Below, piece by piece: positions 48,835-61,131 of a stretch of 64,000 nucleotides of DNA. The DNA is taken from positions 77,036,124 to 77,100,123 of the forward strand of contig CM049308.1 in NCBI GenBank assembly GCA_026874595.1, read 5' to 3'. Numbering within the stretch: the stretch's first letter is position 1; each line of letters opens with the position of its first letter. The notes under the pieces were generated by a model that had not been told where the DNA came from, made no database searches, and saw nothing but the letters and a program-made list of their open reading frames with translations. A program made the translations under genes and the position numbers. Origin of the DNA: Sipunculus nudus. Its lineage: Eukaryota; Annelida; Sipuncula; Golfingiida; Sipunculidae.

Positions 48835-49161
48835 CGAATATGCACCGCACAAAAGCAAGTTTGAAGTCCCGTTAGATCCTGACAATCTAGGGGACCATCC
48901 AGCTTTCAAGTTGCCGGCGGTGTAGTCTTCAAAGTGAAAATCCATCATCTCCATAGCTACCATAGTCCCATCCTGGATCAAACAGCTGTTTGAATCAGTG
49001 AGAAACCTGAACCGTGGACCGTCAGGTAAACCAGAGAACATAGGGCTGGACATTGCCTCGTGGAAGACGACTCGGCGGAGAGACATCGTCTGTCGGTATG
49101 TCTGAAGAGAAATTAAATGTGTTTTGACAACAGAGTAAGATTTTATTAAAGCAAACGATAA
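48576..49161 (-). pseudogene. Segment G2, second copy of the coding-like segment
   Basis: It matches G1 across its length. It differs by a 14-bp insertion near the acceptor (cgaggcaatgtcca on the minus strand), which shifts the 5' reading frame to give MSLRRVVFHEAMSSPMFSGL, and by small changes that break the C-terminal frame preserved in G1. The (CT)n run (48775-48829) is slightly longer. The acceptor tctcttcag is intact. Neither copy alone shows the whole original frame. Confidence 0.55.
48775..48829. repeat. (AG)n microsatellite in G2
   Basis: A pure AG run at the same position in the segment as in G1. Confidence 0.95.
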
Positions 49162-49917
49162 AGGAAAATATAATTATTTGTCTTAAATGTCCCAAAGGAT
49201 ATAACAGTTACCGGTGCTTTAAGTTAAATTTTATTAGTTCTGTACTGGTTACGTATATGGTTACCATGCAAAGGAAGCGGGACGCTACGAAATGTTTGTA
49301 AAGTAATAATGGTAATCGGACATTTAAGCGTTTTTTTTCAAAGGATATGATACTGCCATATCACATTTATTCATTAAATAACGATACAATTATAATAAAT
49401 GGATGTTATATTGTATTAGACTAAGGGATATGTAAGGTAGGAATCAATATTTTGATAATAATATACGGGGAAAGTAACAAAAATTACCTAACTTTTATAA
49501 TGTACACAACGACATTCATATATTGTTGTCAAGTTATTGTTTAACGCCTTTCCTGAATAAAAAGAGTAATATATAGTATATTTAATATATATTGTAAAAA
49601 ACACATTACCTTATTCAATAGTGTCCAGAATTAATATATAAATTCGAAATAAATAGCTCTTTTATTAACTTAAACACAATCAGCACAGCCATGTTCATAT
49701 TATGGGATTTATGTTCCAAGCCAGTCAAATCTTTCTAGCAACATGACATGCACCCATGATCAAGAATATTAAATAGATACACGTGTAAACAATAAAAAGA
49801 AGCAGTGGTGAGACGTTTCTATTACTCGGGTATAGGCATAATCATACATCGTTTTTTCATTCAAAATGTTATTTGAATATAAGAACATCATGGATTCAAT
49901 TACGCTACTTCAACTAT

Positions 49918-49992
49918 ACTGTCGGGACGACGGGGGAAGGCGGACGGACGACGCTGCGCCATCGCATAAGCTCACAGGTTCGCTAAAAATAA
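49918..49992. mobile_element. Relic end of a Helitron-like element
   Basis: The sequence acgggggaaggcggacggac followed by gacgctgcgc, ctcacagg and ttcgctaaaaa resembles the right ends of C1/C3 (GGAC-type tract, hairpin-like region, ending gctaaaaa). No other part of an element is visible. Confidence 0.45.
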
Positions 49993-50078
49993 ACTTTGCA
50001 ATCAAAATTTGAAATTACCATAAGCGGGAAAATAATTGCATATATAACGTATAAAAATATTTGGGCTTATACCGAGCC

Positions 50079-50108
50079 CCCCCCCCCCCCCCCCCCACAC
50101 ACACACAC
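50079..50108. repeat. (C)n(CA)n tract
   Basis: A run of about 18 C followed by ACACACACAC, giving a spurious poly-Pro frame. Confidence 0.9.
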
Positions 50109-52199
50109 CTCAATACACTCTCTTTATTGTGTCAAGTGCCTGAACCAAAGACATACTATAGTCCATTTCATCCTCTTATGTCCACCCGTTTTTTGCTATG
50201 AAAATTTTTAATAGTTATATTTCAAGGGAAACAATTGTAGTGTAGAATAGAGGATTTAGGACCTAATTTTCAACAAGGTAAATAAATACCTACCTAACAC
50301 CTTATTTAAGACACAGAATTATTTGAAAATATGAGAAATCAGTCTACATTTTACAACATATCAGACCCACTTATGGCGGTCAAGGTCATTGGTCACATGC
50401 AAAAACAGCCTCAACTGACAGTTTCTGATTGGATGATCTCATGTAAACACTCTAAAAAATATATCCAGCCAAAACAAAGATGGCAACTTATGGAGGGACA
50501 CATCGTATCTGCCAGATCATGGTGAAGAGATTAAAATGTTGTAAAACATAAACAGGGGATTTATTATAAGATCCGTAATTCCCATATTAGGTTGTCACTT
50601 CCATATGTTGTTTTCTTGGAAATTATTGAAAAATATAAACTTTTAAGTAAATCATGTACAAAAAAACAGGTGGACAACAGGTGGTGAAACGGACTTTAGT
50701 GATAGGGTTTATAATTACCTTAGCACAGTCTTTTCCATAGTGAGATATCGCCTCCCCTATTCCTCCTCCGCATCTTCCTTTGAGCTGTCATATGCAGTTC
50801 CTACGGCCCACACAAAAAGGTGAAACACTTTAAAAAATGATATTATCATTATTGCAAATTATCTTGACACTTCGCCTTTCGGCGTATCCAAAGTTTCGCA
50901 TAAACAGCTGAAGATCAACCGGATTGTGTAAGTACACACCGAATGAATTCGTGACCCTGAACAAACCAGATACGTAAGTGACGTCATAAATGTTCTTAAG
51001 GACGTGATCAGGCCACGTGGCATCACGCGGTTCCCATTTATAAATCACGATGTGACGCTGGGTCCTTATCGGCAAACGTCGGCGAGGTGTTCCGAATCGG
51101 TCGGATTCGTATTCTAAATCTCGAGTGACTACCGAGAATACTCGAAGATCACGCGAGGATTTCCGAATGGCAATGAATACGTTCCCTTTTCGCAATAGCC
51201 TATATGCAACAAAACTGTATCATTCCCACATGCACAAGACAATTTCTCAAGCTCGTGAAAATACATACAGTTTATACACATTTATTACGAGGATTCGCAT
51301 TTCGCGCAATGATTTTCTACTGTGTTTGGGTCAAATGAACCAGCATCGTGCGTTTTATTTTCTGTACTCTGTTCAACAGTGGGGCGCCGATTGGAATTTG
51401 TTAATCTTAAACTCACGGATCAGGTCCAGAAAGTAAGCTGCACCTGATTAACTAGAATGAAACCAACACCATGCCTTTTAAAATATTTTTGTAATTCATT
51501 CAAATCAATATATAGGGAAAACTGTTTATTTTTTACAACATCTCAACCAAACTGATGAAGGCCAAGGTCATTGGTCACATGCTCTAACAAATACATTTAA
51601 ACGCTGCTGATTGGTTATAGAGTATCAAAAATATTCTAAAAAAAAGTAACTGTCATAGTTAGGCTGCTGTCTCATGACAGAGGCCATGTCACTTTGCCAA
51701 TAAATCCAGAAGAAACAGAAGGATGCAAAATGTAAATGCTGGTTTTTGTTATATTGTTTTACATCTTTTATTGAGTCTCTGCTCCTTCATCAGCTTCAGT
51801 GTCAAATTGTGTGGTAACATTTAAGTTCCAGATAATTATATCAGAATATTTTTCTCTTTTTTTCCCAATGATTTTCTTTTCATCCTCGACATAACATGAA
51901 TTTATGAAATATATAACGTTACAAAAGGTCTTACATGCAGGGTTCGGTACGTAATATGATATCAGTAACATGTAATTGAATAAACTCACAATTTACACAC
52001 AATATATATTTACAAAATTAACATTAAACCTTAATGTCTAGGATAATAATGGAATATGCAACTCAACTTCAACTTGACGCTAACATTTTTCAAGCGAATA
52101 TGAACACAATAAAATACAAATGGGTATTTAAACCACGACATTGAGCAGTTGGAAGGTATTCAAGTGATTAGGTTTAAAAGGATTTTGTTCCATTTATAC

Positions 52200-55020
52200 A
52201 GATGATTTTGCATAACATTTTTGTTCTCTGCCACCTTACGCTCAAACATTACCACTTTTGTACGTGCTTCTTAAACATTTGTAAAGTTGGAGTGTTCACG
52301 TCTTTCGATAGTTGAATATCACAAACTTATAAATTAACAGCAACGTGCCAATAAGGCTTTTAATCTTAAAAGTGTTCTGCACAACCTGTAAAATTAACGA
52401 ATTGCACATATCTGGCATCTCAACTCCAGTATTTACAACCAATTCATTTATCTGGTTATAGAACGAAAGACTCACAGTGCATTTACACAATATATGTGTG
52501 ATCGTCTCTTCTTCATTTGAATACGAGCATTTATTTGTGTCTATTATTTTCTATTCATACAATATTTCGTTTACCGATAAAATATTTAGAAGAATCCTGT
52601 AGTGGAATTGTCTTAAATACATATCAGGCGTGGCAGAATAAACATGATTAACTGCTTGTTTCCACATGGTGTTTTGGTTTAACATACTTTCTACTTTATT
52701 TGGTGGATCACACACTTTATTCTGGCACAGTTTTCCATACAGCCATTTAAAATCTTAATTTCTGGCATCTGTAACCACTTCTTCTAAGGAAAAAAATCCC
52801 CGTTACATCAATTTCATCTGCTTTTTCTGGTATTTTGTTATTCTTTATCACACATTTACATTCCGTCGGTATCGCATGCATAATAGATAGGTAGTGAATA
52901 TAACATTTATTGTAATATTTTGAACCAGGCGGTAAAATATCTGCTGATCGTCTTTTAGCTCCATTATTTTTAAACAATTGGAATATATATTTTTTTACCA
53001 AGTTCATTCATAAATTTGTTATAAACCGTCTTACCTCGAACCTGAATATATTTATTGTTCCATAGCTGCTGAAAACATATATCTACAACTCTTTTTGGGC
53101 ATTTTGAAGTAAAATAAGCCCATCACTTCAAACAATCACAATAAAATTTTGTATATTGTTAATTCCGGATCGAAATTTGCACCAAGATTTTCTATGCCCC
53201 CGATATTTCTGAAATACAAATTTGGGATTGAAGCAAAATTTGAGTTTGTTAAATTCTTCAATCTGCAAATCCGCATAATTCTCTGACTATTTAATATTTT
53301 TTCTATATCAGGTAATTTTAAACCTCCTCTTTTCATATCATGAATTAATATTTTTGGTTTTCTTCAAAACCATATAAAATCAACGATGCAACTTTTGATT
53401 TTTTTAATGAATTCTTTTGGTGGCTCTACAATATTTAGAACATAAAAAATGTTGTATATACCAACTGATTTTAACAGTGTGTTTCTTCCAAAAATTGCCA
53501 AGGCTCTCTTTCTACAGGTGTATAATACCGTTTTCATCTTCTCATACACACTTTCAAAATTTAATTCATATGACAATTTTCTCGTTATATGTAAAATGTA
53601 TTCCAAGTATTTTTATTGCCTCATTATGTAGATCCACATATATAATATCAATGGTTTTATTTGATCTCTCTTCTGACAATGTGTGCATACTCACTTTTCT
53701 CATAATTTATTTTTACTGAGGACACATTGCTGAAATCCTCCAGTAATTCAAGAGCAGCATTCATAAAATGAAGGTCTTTCAGAAAAAAGTGGTATCATCA
53801 GCAAATAAACTCATTTTAATTTCGCATTTAATTTCGAATTTGTGTGTTATATTCGTACCCAGGGGAGATATCACCAAATTCAAAACTTTTAAGGGTGGTA
53901 TATAAAAACACATAATCAATCAAATCGAAAGCCGCTGCAAAATCAACGGCTAACATAATTGCTTTGTACCTAAAATTCAAAGAGTAATCTAATATATTAT
54001 TAATGAGATGAGAGGTATTCGATATTTTCCTGTTTTTATATATATATATATATATATATAAAAATGCAGTCTGTCCCTCGCCAATTAATTTTAGTGAAAT
54101 TTTCTGTAATCTATTAACTAATATTTTAATTATAATTTCAACATCGACATTAACCAAACTCATTGGTCTCCATGACGACATACATCTGTCATCTTTTTCC
54201 CTTTTTTTCTATGATTTTAATTACAGCTTGTCTTTGACTGGCTGTTAATGATCCGTTAGATATACCGCTGTTCAAACACGATAATAAGTCATCAACCAGA
54301 AGATCAAAAAAGTTATATAGAACTCTTTAGGTAGACCGTCGTTACCTGGTGTATATTACTTTCCATTTCCTTTAACGCTTCTAGTATATCCTTTTGGCAT
54401 TGCGGCATCGCAAATACGAGCCTCAGGGACTGATAATGTCGGGATCTTTAGTTTGGATAAGAAATTTGAGAAAATCTGAATCATGCACTTATGTTAGTCG
54501 TCCGTGAATATTTCATTTGGTAAAAGGATTTGATTTCATCCATAATTTCTTTCGGTGAACTTAACTCCATCCCCATTGCGATTATTTTCTTTATAATTGA
54601 TTTATTCTTGTTTCTTTTTTCTTAACTGAAGAAATATTTTGTACAACGTTCTCCCTCAAACCATTGGACTCTTGATCTAATAATTTGTCCGTCTGCAACA
54701 CGTGCATAATACTCTTCAGGTTTTTGTTAAGATATATCATATAAACTTGGCTGGACTGGTCATTTCTATTTAAATTGTTTTTGGCTCCCGCTAATTTCTC
54801 TTCCAGGGTAATTAGATCCGATCTTTCTTTCCTCTTTTTTCCTTTGATTCTCTAATTTTGAATTTAAAATATTCCCACCACTGCTGATCGTTTAAATATT
54901 TCTTTTGCTTTGTCCTCAAGTGCTTTATGTTATTTTGTATCAGTAATATATAATCTGCATCATACAGTAATGAAACATTTAGTTTCCAATAGAAAGGACC
55001 GTGATTTTGATTCGACACTG
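52200..55020 (-). pseudogene. L1-Tx1-type LINE relic (reverse transcriptase ORF)
   Basis: Frameshifted L1-like ORF2 sequence. In order on the minus strand: the pre-RT segment GPFYWKLNVSLLYDADY with QQWWEYFKFKIRE (55018-54812), a PGNDGLPKEFY-type motif (about 54330-54370), RPMSLVNVDVEII and GEGQTAFLY (54181-54060), palm A VDFAAAFDLIDY (about 53915-53950), the catalytic FADDTTFF (about 53788-53810), KRALAIFGRNTLLKS and KEFIKKIKSCIVDFIWF (53606-53364), RGGLKLPDIE (about 53310), and an EEETITHILCKC Cys/His-like end (about 52480-52520). The block between palm A and FADD is much too short, so the usual RQGCPLSP region is deleted. The element is inactive. The lower border is approximate. Confidence 0.85.
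54038..54062. repeat. (TA)n microsatellite inside the LINE relic
   Basis: About 24 bp of TA inserted into the RT coding region, read as IYIYIY. Confidence 0.9.
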
Positions 55021-55673
55021 GTGGAACATACTACAGTGATTGACAGGTTGTATGCTGCAGGCTGATAAGTTGTCTGTATTGATAGATGTAGGATACAACT
55101 TAAAGAATATTACAGGATTCCAAACCGTTAAAAGTAAGGTGGATTTTTTTCTACCATCGTTACATGATATATAGCAATATATGATATTTATTGCACCTTA
55201 TTTTAACTCAGCTTCCCACAGATATCGCCAGTGCTGCAAAAAAGGTTGGCACCTGTTCCGTATTCCATAACAAAAATCACTAGTCACGGACGGTGTTACA
55301 TTAAAACTGTATATATGAAGCCATTCGAGAGTGTGTCGGTTCGGTTATAACTCAACACGACAAATGCATAGGTGCTATAACGTTTATTTATTAAAGTCCA
55401 TCCTGTTGTACAGTTCATGCTTTATCTGGCCTATTATAAACATCCACAATGTATAAGTGTTCCTTTAAAAATTAATGGATTACACGTCACAGGCTGCTTC
55501 ATGAAGATATTATCCGCTAAAACCAATACGTGTGACAGTTCTTCTTATAACAAACAGCGAACCGAAACATTTTCAATCACTCTCGTCCCCTCTTACATCA
55601 TCTCACTGACGTGAAAATTGAAGTCTTCCCTTAATTTTCAGTCCTTAAACATTAACCTATATAGAAGGGTTGT
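55021..55673. other. Unique AT-rich sequence
   Basis: Nothing recognised beyond short uninformative open frames. Confidence 0.6.
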
Positions 55674-56031
55674 ATTGCCTCCGCCAGCAGGGTATGCGTT
55701 AATCCCCGTTCGTGTATGTGTTTGTTTGTATGTGTTTGTGTGTATGTGTTGGTGTATTTGTCCACAACATAACTCAAGAAGTCATTAACGGAATCTCAGA
55801 ATATTTTTAGGGCGTTCGGGAATGGGCCCAGGAGGAAATCGAAAAGAATTTGGTGTAGATCCGGCACATGATCCGGAATCAGGAACATTAAAATTGAATA
55901 TTCACAAATGAACAGTCACCTATGCACGAATGAACTTTGGAATATGGGCCGAATACGTGAATGGAAACACGGTTTTGGGAGCATGCCACAATAGGCTTTC
56001 AAGTTTTATTCCTTTGAATTTAGATTTCTAG
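55674..56031 (+). mobile_element. Helitron-like relic of another family
   Basis: It begins TTGTATTGCCTCCGCCAGCA, passes into a GTTTGTTTGTATGTG microsatellite, then gtccacaacataactcaaga and two atccgg-type boxes, and ends gatttCTAG then ATTAT. The start, the microsatellite and the phrase about not-quite-tandem atccggna boxes match a repeat type common in invertebrate genomes. The 3' hairpin is degraded, so the border is tentative. Confidence 0.45.
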
Positions 56032-58045
56032 ATTATACTTTGCCTCCCGTGCCACAGCATAGAACCAGAATACCCAACCTTTAGTCATATATGAGGAAAA
56101 TATTTACTATCTCAAATAAGTAGGATTGAATCTACTGAAGAAAATACTGTCGAGTTTTGTTAGTCAACGATACTCTGGCGCCCCCTCGTGATTAGCTTGT
56201 ACAATAAGAAAGGAAACTAACAGCATTATTTGCACTTCTAACAATAATGAAAAATTTTCTGAAAGTACAAAAACACCTATTAATTATTACTGTCGTGAAA
56301 TCAGCTTATCACTGTTACCTCATGAGACTACAAAATTGGTTTAATCAAGAAATGTTTATTTGTATATCCTTTCAGGGCAACGCTATATGGGATAAGCTAT
56401 AAGTACTGTAGAGGAAATACATGCAATAAGTATTTAGAGTTCATAAAAGAACTGAAGTTAGCAGGATTCATCTAGTGGTTGGAGTCGGTTCTTTTTTTAT
56501 AATCGATCATCGGTTTGGGCAAACCGATCGATGATCGGTTATTAATCGTTTCAGACAAATATAAAGAAATGTGTAATTATCTGTGAAACTGTACTCTCTT
56601 AACCCAGCCCGCATGTCTTAGTAATTCTACCTTACGAAAAGACGTTTTTGCCTTTTTTATATTTTCCTTTTATCACTAAGATATGTTATTCAAAGTTTCA
56701 TTTTAAATAATTATAGTAATCAATTAAACCACAGTCCAGGACATCCACTTGCTGGCCCTCATGAATACTCCCGCGTATCATTTTAACTTCACTACCAGGG
56801 CTTTCATTTTATAGCAATTATGATGACTGCCGACATGCATACACAGGCCTGCCAGAAAAATTACAGGCCATATAATTTTTGGTAAAAATTAAAAAATAAG
56901 TAATTGAAAGCTAAAAAAATATAATAACTCCTGCGGCAGCGGCACCTGACATCAGTTGAGGAGATTATTTCTAAGAGAATCTTGCAAAATTGGCATACAC
57001 CTGGAGCATTATGGAGCATTTTAACGCCATACCGCCCATATTTTGCAATGAACATCTAGTTAGAATACTCTCCGCTAATTCTGCAGCTCCCTGCCAGTTC
57101 ACATAGGTTTAATAAGTCCTCCATTAATTCTCTCATCTACCGTGTCATACTTAGTTATATACTTAGGTTATTTGGGAACACAGACTCATTATATGAAGCG
57201 CGGAATGTTGTAAATAAATGGAAGAGTAATTTTTTACTATAACTTAAAGAAATTCTGGTGAAAACAATCACGAGTATGATGTAATCGATAGTTTGCTTTC
57301 GTAATCGAGCGCTTGAAAGTTGCAGCAAACCGACTGACTTTCGAGAAAACTCGATGATCTGCCCACCACTAGGTTCAACAGCAATTAAAGTAGCCTAGTG
57401 TGATTTGTCATGACGGATTCAGTTTTAAACGTCTTTTGATAATCAATAACAAGTAATTCAACATTTAGGGAGAGAACATATATAGTGTTCACAAACAAGT
57501 TTTATGAGAAAATGAGATACTCAAGCGCTGATTTCTGGGCCTTGTTTGACTGCAGAAACAACAAACGCTCAAGTAAAAAAGTGTAATTTCAGAATTTATT
57601 TTCAAAATTGTACAAAGAGGCTTCAGGGATTTTGTAGATGTGTTATATGGGTAAAATAAATACAGTCTCGCATCCTGCTGTGTTTAAGAAGAACGTTAGA
57701 GATCAACGCGGCTGGACGGAGGCCCTGTTGGGCCTGCCCCTAGACTCCTCTCTTTACATAGAGGCTAGGGACAAAGCTCCCACAGCGTACTTTTTAAAAT
57801 ATATATTTTTTGATGAAGTGTGAAATGGCTTTTTCACACAAAGCCGAGGTTAGACAGGTGAAACCCATATTCTAACGTGCAGTTGACTCCCTTTTTGTGC
57901 AGCTCTAAATGGTAATGTGCAGTTGTAATTGTTTATTTTTGCTGTTCTAAAATTTAAAGTTTTGTTTTAAAGATTGAATAATCATTTTTATGCCTATGAG
58001 TTTCACTTTTATCAATGGTACACTATACATGATTGTCACTGGCAA
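56032..58045. other. Unique AT-rich sequence
   Basis: No gene recognised. An inverted stretch around 56499-56547 (aatcgatcatcggtttg and caaaccgatcgatgatcgg) forms a strong hairpin. Related tcgataa/gatcg words recur at 57280-57360. Confidence 0.5.
56499..56542. repeat. Short inverted repeat
   Basis: CGATCATCGGTTTG and CAAACCGATCGATGATCG pair as an almost perfect hairpin with a 2-4 base loop (ggg). Probably the end of a small inverted-repeat element. Confidence 0.6.
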
Positions 58046-58203
58046 GGCCAGAAAAAAAGGTATGGTTCTCAGGCACTTTTTTTTTAAATCAGTGCGGGCG
58101 GGCGATTTTTTTTTAACCTGTCAGATGAAATCAAAATAATTTTTTTAATCGGGGGGTTAAAATTGACGCGGTCGGTGCCTGAGAACCATACTTTTTTTTG
58201 GCC
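58046..58203. mobile_element. 158-bp MITE-like inverted-repeat element
   Basis: The ends GGCCAGAAAAAAAGGTATGG and CCATACTTTTTTTTGGCC are inverses that continue inward through TTCTCAGGCAC / GTGCCTGAGAA. The centre is G/T-rich and non-coding. No clear target duplication was seen, so the superfamily is unknown. Confidence 0.75.
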
Positions 58204-60301
58204 TAACTTACATGTCTGCATCGTTTAATATCGGGGGAGGCGGGATTTTTTTTTTAATAATAAGTTTGTTTGGATAAAATACTTGTTCCTGAATTTTGAA
58301 GGTTTGTTTCATTGCAATATCCTCTAAATAGCAAGCATGCAGGGGTGTAGCCAGGATTTTCGGGGGGGGGGAATGACTGTCAGGTATTTGAATATTGTAT
58401 TGCCAAACTTAAAAGCTGGAGGGCATTCAAATAAATGCAGCCTTGGTCGATCTGTACCGGGTCATGAGTTACTGCAGGATCCCCATTTCAAACACTCAGA
58501 GAGTTCATGATCTTGTGTACTTTTTAGCGTATGACTCTTAGATTTGGACCATTCTACATAGTTTGGTTAGTTCCTAATTTTTATGAAAACAAAAATGTAT
58601 ATGGTCATCAACTAATATAAGAATCGCAAACAAAGAAAAAAAAACCTACTGTTTTGCTCTATTGAGTTGGCATGCTTGTGACAACAACCAGTAATAAACT
58701 TTATGAACATGTACAAGAGTACATCATACGAGCAAAGCGTTTTAGTAAAATTTGAAGTTTTTCAATCATATCGAAAATCAAAAACAAATAATACATGCCT
58801 TATAGTCACAGGTATTCTATATATTATTTGCTTGGTTCTAATCCCGTATTCATTATTCATGAAATAGACATCAGAATCGAGGAATCAAGGTCTGTGGAAG
58901 CGTAGCCACAGACATGGTAGTATGTAGATGTATTTATCGAGCAAAACTTAATTCAGTGTGCACCAAATAATCTGTCAAGTTTTATATCTGTGGTTATCTT
59001 ATATTTATATACTTGATCGGATGTTTGGTAGGAGCAAGAGCAAAAAACTATAATTCCACAGAGATCAAAAGAATTCATTTATAAACAGATGTTAGTCCCT
59101 GTATTGTGATGTACAATGGTAGACTGGGAAAATACAGATGATTCATTCTCAGGGACATATTAGACAGAATGCATTACAACCAACAATGTCAAGGACTGAA
59201 CTCGGAGGAATATATTGATATCTTTGAATAAATGACAAAAATTCCTATGCTTCAAAGCAATTTATTACAGAGCTGATGATATTCAAGGACCCGCATGTTT
59301 TAGTGACATTATGGTGGATCTATCTTACTCTGGTTGAGAAAGAATTGTAAAGGACAGGTAAATCATATTTTTTTGTGTTACATAAATGTGTCCGACCGAT
59401 CATTATTTGTAATGGTTATCAGAGACAGGTATGGCTTAGGGCAGGAATCCACTAACGTTTCTTCGGTTGTCACTGGCTAAACACGTATATGATGAATAGC
59501 TTTGCTACGTGCCCCAAAATCGTTATTCAGACACGTGACACGGACCATCGACTCATTAGTGCGGGGTTGATATCTCCAAACATCCGTACATCACTACGGA
59601 AGATGCGTAGTTAATAGGCTATACCATCAAACAGCAGGACTGTCCCTTTAGGGCTGTTCTCCTTGAGTTATTGAACGAGTGCTGGGCATACATCATGTAT
59701 TTATTCCTTTATACGAGCAGGGCTTGGCCGCCTTTAGATTCGTTGTTTGAACGGAGCCCCGGCGCTAGGATGGACACGCGTTGTCGCAGAAATAACGAGC
59801 GATCTTAGCTTGCAGGGTATCACGTGACATGTTTGGTCCCAGTCTCACTACTCATTAGCACCTCCTGACTGACGAATCTGATCCGTCATCATTTATTGAA
59901 GCTTCCGTATAGAACTTTCACTGTACCAACGGGTACTATACAGTCCTATCGACTACGGAATTTTATATTTTATATAATATAATAATACACAGGGGCGTCG
60001 ATATAGGGGTATGGGGGATTATCCCCCCCCCCGCTTTTTGGCAAAAGGGGATGGTCAATGTAATCATCCCCCTACTAATCAGAAAATTATATTTATATAT
60101 TGCAAATGAAATGTATTAATAAATAGAGTTATAGATTTGGTTCCATTCTTGAGTTTACTGAGAAATATTATATCTAAACCTGGTTTAGAATTAACTTGAA
60201 CCAAATTAGCTTATTTTCTAAAACCTTATAATTAATTGTAATATATTTGAAATGTGATTAAGTATATATATACACACCAAAAAAGGGATATGTATATATA
60301 T
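58204..60301. other. Unique AT-rich sequence with small relics
   Basis: No gene recognised. Stretches beginning gcaggggtgtagccaggat (58339) and caggggcgtcgatatagggg (59991) followed by poly-G or poly-C look like degraded mobile-element ends. A CpG-richer patch with CACGTGAC lies near 59750-59840. Confidence 0.5.
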
Positions 60302-61075
60302 TGTTATAGATGTCTGTGTGCAGAGATGTTCCATGTGTTGTTGACATTTGGTTCGTCTAGCACGCATAGCTCGTTGCCATGACAGCATCGCCTGGCCGAG
60401 CCGGGCCGGCCCACGTGTGAACCCTGATATGTAGAAACACAGCGATGTTGTTCTAGATGTTTCCTGTAACGCGTGTGTACTGTGTATCAGGTATTGTTCT
60501 TTAGATTGTTCGGGAAATGGAAAGTTCTTGGCTTGAGATGAGAAGCTATAAATAGGGGCTGTGTTTTAGAGCCGACAGGGGGAAAGAGAGAAATATTTCA
60601 GCGGACACAGAGGCGTGTAAGTCAGTTGTGGACCTTATATAGTCTTCAGTTTGCTTTCGGGATTATAGCAGGAACTTCACTTTGGGATAACAACGGATTG
60701 ATTTTGTGAATGAACTGGACTGTTGTTCTCTGAGAAGATTTATGTGAACTGTTCATCTGGGTTGTACGTTATAAGGGACTTGTTGTCACTGTGGCAGTGG
60801 TGGTATCCAGGTACTGTACATTTTATGTATATACTTGTATTGATTTGCTGTTGTACTGTTGTTATACTGTGAAATTGTATTGATTTAGTGTATTGTAATG
60901 TTAGGATTGTTTTAAGAATAAATTATAATTATTTGTTAATAAAAGACCACTGACTTCTTTGTTCATTCCCCTAGACAACTCACGCTGCTTAGTGTTGCGG
61001 AATCTGATTTTTTATCTCCATTACCAAATTTTTGTTCATCACGTATACGTGATCTGTTGATATTAGGTTCCGTTA
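60302..61075 (+). mobile_element. Probable solo LTR
   Basis: It begins TGTTATAGATGTC. A TATA box (TATAAATA, 60547) lies in a GC-richer context, with transcript-leader-like sequence after it and two polyadenylation signals (AATAAA at 60917 and 60938). This order (TG start, promoter, polyA signal) is that of a retrotransposon LTR. TATAT precedes the start and follows the proposed end at gttccgttaaaa. The 3' terminus is uncertain because it abuts a TA/GT microsatellite and does not show a clear CA. No gag or pol lies beside it, so it would be a solo LTR. A small host promoter/exon is the alternative. Confidence 0.5.
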
Positions 61076-61131
61076 AAATATATATATATGTGTGTGTGTG
61101 TGTGCGTGTGAGGGCGTGTGTGTGTGCGTGT
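61076..61131. repeat. (TA)n(TG)n microsatellite
   Basis: A compound TA then TG/CG run, about 55 bp. Confidence 0.9.

Larger units (their letters stand above)
49162..52199. other. Mostly unique AT-rich sequence
   Basis: No gene recognised. It holds a short relic at 49918-49992, a poly-C plus (CA)n run at 50079-50108, and a GC/CpG-richer patch at about 50870-51430. The minus-strand frame across that patch has no recognisable domain. Confidence 0.5.

Noticed and set aside
50830-51195. Minus-strand 121-codon frame in a GC-richer patch
   Set aside because: Composition is plausible, but it has no recognisable domain, splice site or neighbour. Retained only as part of a possible regulatory patch.
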